Source of the DNA: JBFWYO01 sp050186335 | GTDB taxonomy: Bacteria > Pseudomonadota > Alphaproteobacteria > Bin65 | Length of the DNA: 15,427 nt | Assembly: GCA_050186335.1 (NCBI GenBank) | Contig: JBFWYO010000095.1 | Coordinates: 1 to 15,427, forward strand | Reading direction: 5' to 3' | Shown here: piece by piece, positions 14,039 through 15,427 of the stretch | Layout: every line of letters begins with the position of its first letter | Position numbering within the stretch: the first letter of the stretch is position 1 | The notes under the pieces: model-generated | Databases searched by the model: none | What the model was told of the DNA's origin: nothing | Seen by the model: the letters and a program-made list of their open reading frames with translations, nothing else | Position numbers and translations under genes: made by a program

Positions 14039-14791
14039 TCAGGCGGTTTCGGTCAGCGCGGCCAGTCGGGCGCGTAAATCGCCGATGCCAAGCCCGGTCA
14101 CCGCGCTGGTCACCACAATATCGGGATGGCAGGCGGTATGTTTGTGCAGCGAAGCGGACACTTCGTCAAGCACCCCAGCGCACACCGAATCGGGCACTTT
14201 GTCCGACTTGGTCAAGACCAACTGGTACGACACTGCGGTGCGGTCGAGCATGTCCATCAGCGCGTGGTCGCTGTCCTTCAGTCCGTGGCGCGCGTCGATC
14301 AGGATCATCACGCGGCGCAAATTCGGCCGGCCGCGCAGATAGGCGGAAATCAGCTCGGTCCATTCGGCGACGACCGACTTGCTGACCGCGGCGAAGCCGT
14401 AGCCCGGCAGGTCCGCCAGCATCAGGCGCTGGCCGAGCAGGAAGAAATTGATCTGCCGCGTGCGGCCCGGCGTGTTGGACACGCGGGCCAGCGATTTGCG
14501 CCCGGTCAGCGCGTTCAACAGGCTCGATTTGCCGACATTGGAACGCCCGGCGAAGGCGACTTCGGGCAATCGCGTCTGCGGCACCTGCGCAAGCTGCGCC
14601 GCGCCGGCGACGAAATCGCATTCCTGCGCGAACAGCACGCGGCCGGCCTCGAGCGCCGCCGCGTCGGCTGCGGCACCGCCGGTCGGACCGGTTTCGCCGT
14701 GCGACCCGGTGCCGCCGTGCGGCCCGGGGCCGCCGCGCGGCTCAGGACTTGGCTTTGGGTTTGGCGGGTTTTTTGCCATTGGGCGCGGCAT
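14039..14791 (-). CDS. engB: Ribosome-biogenesis GTPase EngB/YihA/YsxC
   Basis: A small GTPase needed for late large-subunit assembly. The G motifs are clear: G1 AGRSNVGKSS (81-90), G2 region SNTPGRTRQINFF, G3 DLPGYG (127-132), G4 TKSD (194-197) and G5 SA around 229-230. From the ATG at 14791 the product is 250 aa, 35-45 longer than usual, because of an N-terminal extension rich in Pro, Gly, His and Thr with collagen-like Gly-x-x triplets (about 20-39). The start is uncertain: 14791 and 14779 are both ATG, both lie inside the end of yidC (about 50 and 38 nt overlap), and neither has a good SD, suggesting coupling to yidC. The first later in-frame candidate, a GTG at residue 52, would start shortly before the GTPase core. 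Confidence 0.93.
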   Translation of the reverse strand: MPRPMAKNPPNPKPSPEPRGGPGPHGGTGSHGETGPTGGAAADAAALEAGRVLFAQECDFVAGAAQLAQVPQTRLPEVAFAGRSNVGKSSLLNALTGRKSLARVSNTPGRTRQINFFLLGQRLMLADLPGYGFAAVSKSVVAEWTELISAYLRGRPNLRRVMILIDARHGLKDSDHALMDMLDRTAVSYQLVLTKSDKVPDSVCAGVLDEVSASLHKHTACHPDIVVTSAVTGLGIGDLRARLAALTETA

Positions 14792-15427
14792 GGGGTGTAT
14801 CGGCCGCGCGTTTTTCGACGCGCGCCTTTTCCTTGGGGCCTTGGGTCTGGCGCCGCTCCTCGAATGCGCCGTGGCGCTTCATGATGATGTACTGTTGGGC
14901 GATCGAGAGCGTGTTGCTCCACGACCAGTAGATCACCATGCCGGCCGGGAAGCTGGCCAGCATGAAGGTGAAGATCACCGGCAGGAACGTGAAGATCTTC
15001 TGCTGAATCGGGTCGGCCGGCGGCGGGTTCAACTTCTGCTGCAGGAACATGGTGATGCCCATCAGCAGCGGCCACACGCCGATCATCAGGAAATGCGGCG
15101 GCGTCCACGGGATCAGGCCGAACAGGTTGAACAGGCTGGTCGGATCGGGCGCCGACAGGTCGCGAATCCAGCCGAAAAACGGCGCGTGGCGCATTTCGAT
15201 CGCCACGAACAGCACCTTATAAAGCGCGAAGAAGATCGGGATCTGCACCAGGATCGGCCAGCACCCGGCGGCGGGATTGATCTTCTCCCGCTTGTACATC
15301 GCCATCATTTCCTGGTTCAGCTTCTGGCGGTCGTCCTTGTAGCGGTCGCGCAACTTCATCAGCTCCGGCTGGAGCTTCTTCATGTTGCTCATCGACTTGT
15401 AGGATTTGTTGGCCAGCGGGAACAGCA
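14742..15427 (-). CDS. yidC: Membrane protein insertase YidC (C-terminal part, cut by window edge)
   Basis: The C-terminal conserved YidC/Oxa1 insertase region, which inserts and folds inner-membrane proteins. The reading frame is open to the window edge, so the start, first membrane helix and periplasmic domain lie outside. Visible: LFPLANKSYKSMSNMKKLQPELMKLRDRY and the cytoplasmic coiled hairpin ending KREKINPAAGCWPILVQIPIFFALYKVL, then WIRDLSAPDP, a helical pair around LIPWTPPHFLMIGVWPLLMGITMF, and FTFLPVIFTFMLASFPAGMVIYWSWSN. The last about 45 residues are Lys/Ala/Pro-rich, a basic tail of the sort that contacts ribosomes in other YidC proteins. Its 3' end overlaps the engB start codons. 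Its position upstream of engB fits the usual alphaproteobacterial order. Confidence 0.96.
   Translation of the reverse strand, partial: LFPLANKSYKSMSNMKKLQPELMKLRDRYKDDRQKLNQEMMAMYKREKINPAAGCWPILVQIPIFFALYKVLFVAIEMRHAPFFGWIRDLSAPDPTSLFNLFGLIPWTPPHFLMIGVWPLLMGITMFLQQKLNPPPADPIQQKIFTFLPVIFTFMLASFPAGMVIYWSWSNTLSIAQQYIIMKRHGAFEERRQTQGPKEKARVEKRAADTPHAAPNGKKPAKPKAKS

Overview
The window looks like an ordinary chromosomal segment of a high-GC (roughly two thirds G+C by eye) alphaproteobacterium. The gene order yidC-engB-argB-HAD nucleotidase-dapD-dapE, facing def-fmt-truA with rmuC divergent from def, is a housekeeping layout I know from alphaproteobacteria. The 16-bp 'CATCCTTCGACAGGCT' type repeats also occur in several alphaproteobacterial groups. 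I cannot place the genus. There is no CRISPR array, prophage, transposase, rRNA or tRNA gene. Composition and codon use look uniform.

Layout. (1) 141-3044: a TetR-family repressor (minus strand) diverges from a DUF3995 membrane protein and an AlkK-like acyl-CoA synthetase (plus strand). The space between them holds two matching 18-bp inverted repeats placed over predicted overlapping promoters. (2) 3041-6403, minus strand: rmuC, a Cys/Met-metabolism PLP enzyme (metC-like), and an AEC-family transporter that starts 6 nt after metC. The transporter and the acyl-CoA synthetase end tail to tail on a shared CTAG. (3) 6549-8792, plus strand: def-fmt-truA, i.e. N-terminal deformylation, initiator-tRNA formylation and tRNA pseudouridylation. 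(4) 8798-8929: a REP-like repeat cluster between the converging truA and dapE operons. (5) 8966-12066, minus strand: dapD-GFA protein-dapE-membrane protein, tightly coupled by 1-nt gaps or 4-nt overlaps. It supplies two steps of the succinylase lysine/diaminopimelate pathway. (6) 12297-15427, minus strand: yidC (cut by the window edge), engB, argB and a pyrimidine 5'-nucleotidase-like HAD hydrolase.

I did not find a convincing new defence, mobile or biosynthetic system. The most informative non-routine signals are: the dual operator in the TetR/DUF3995 intergenic region, which also corrects two start codons; the pair of REP hairpins whose arms differ by a compensatory base-pair change; Gly-rich, collagen-like simple repeats at the ends of three unrelated proteins (acyl-CoA synthetase, RmuC, EngB); and the GFA-family zinc protein embedded in the dap operon.

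No gap between genes exceeds 300 bases. The longest is 12067-12296 (230 nt), with a candidate dapD promoter. Next are 8793-8965 (REP cluster) and 6404-6548 (the def/rmuC divergent region). Bases 1-140 hold no gene or terminator I can support.
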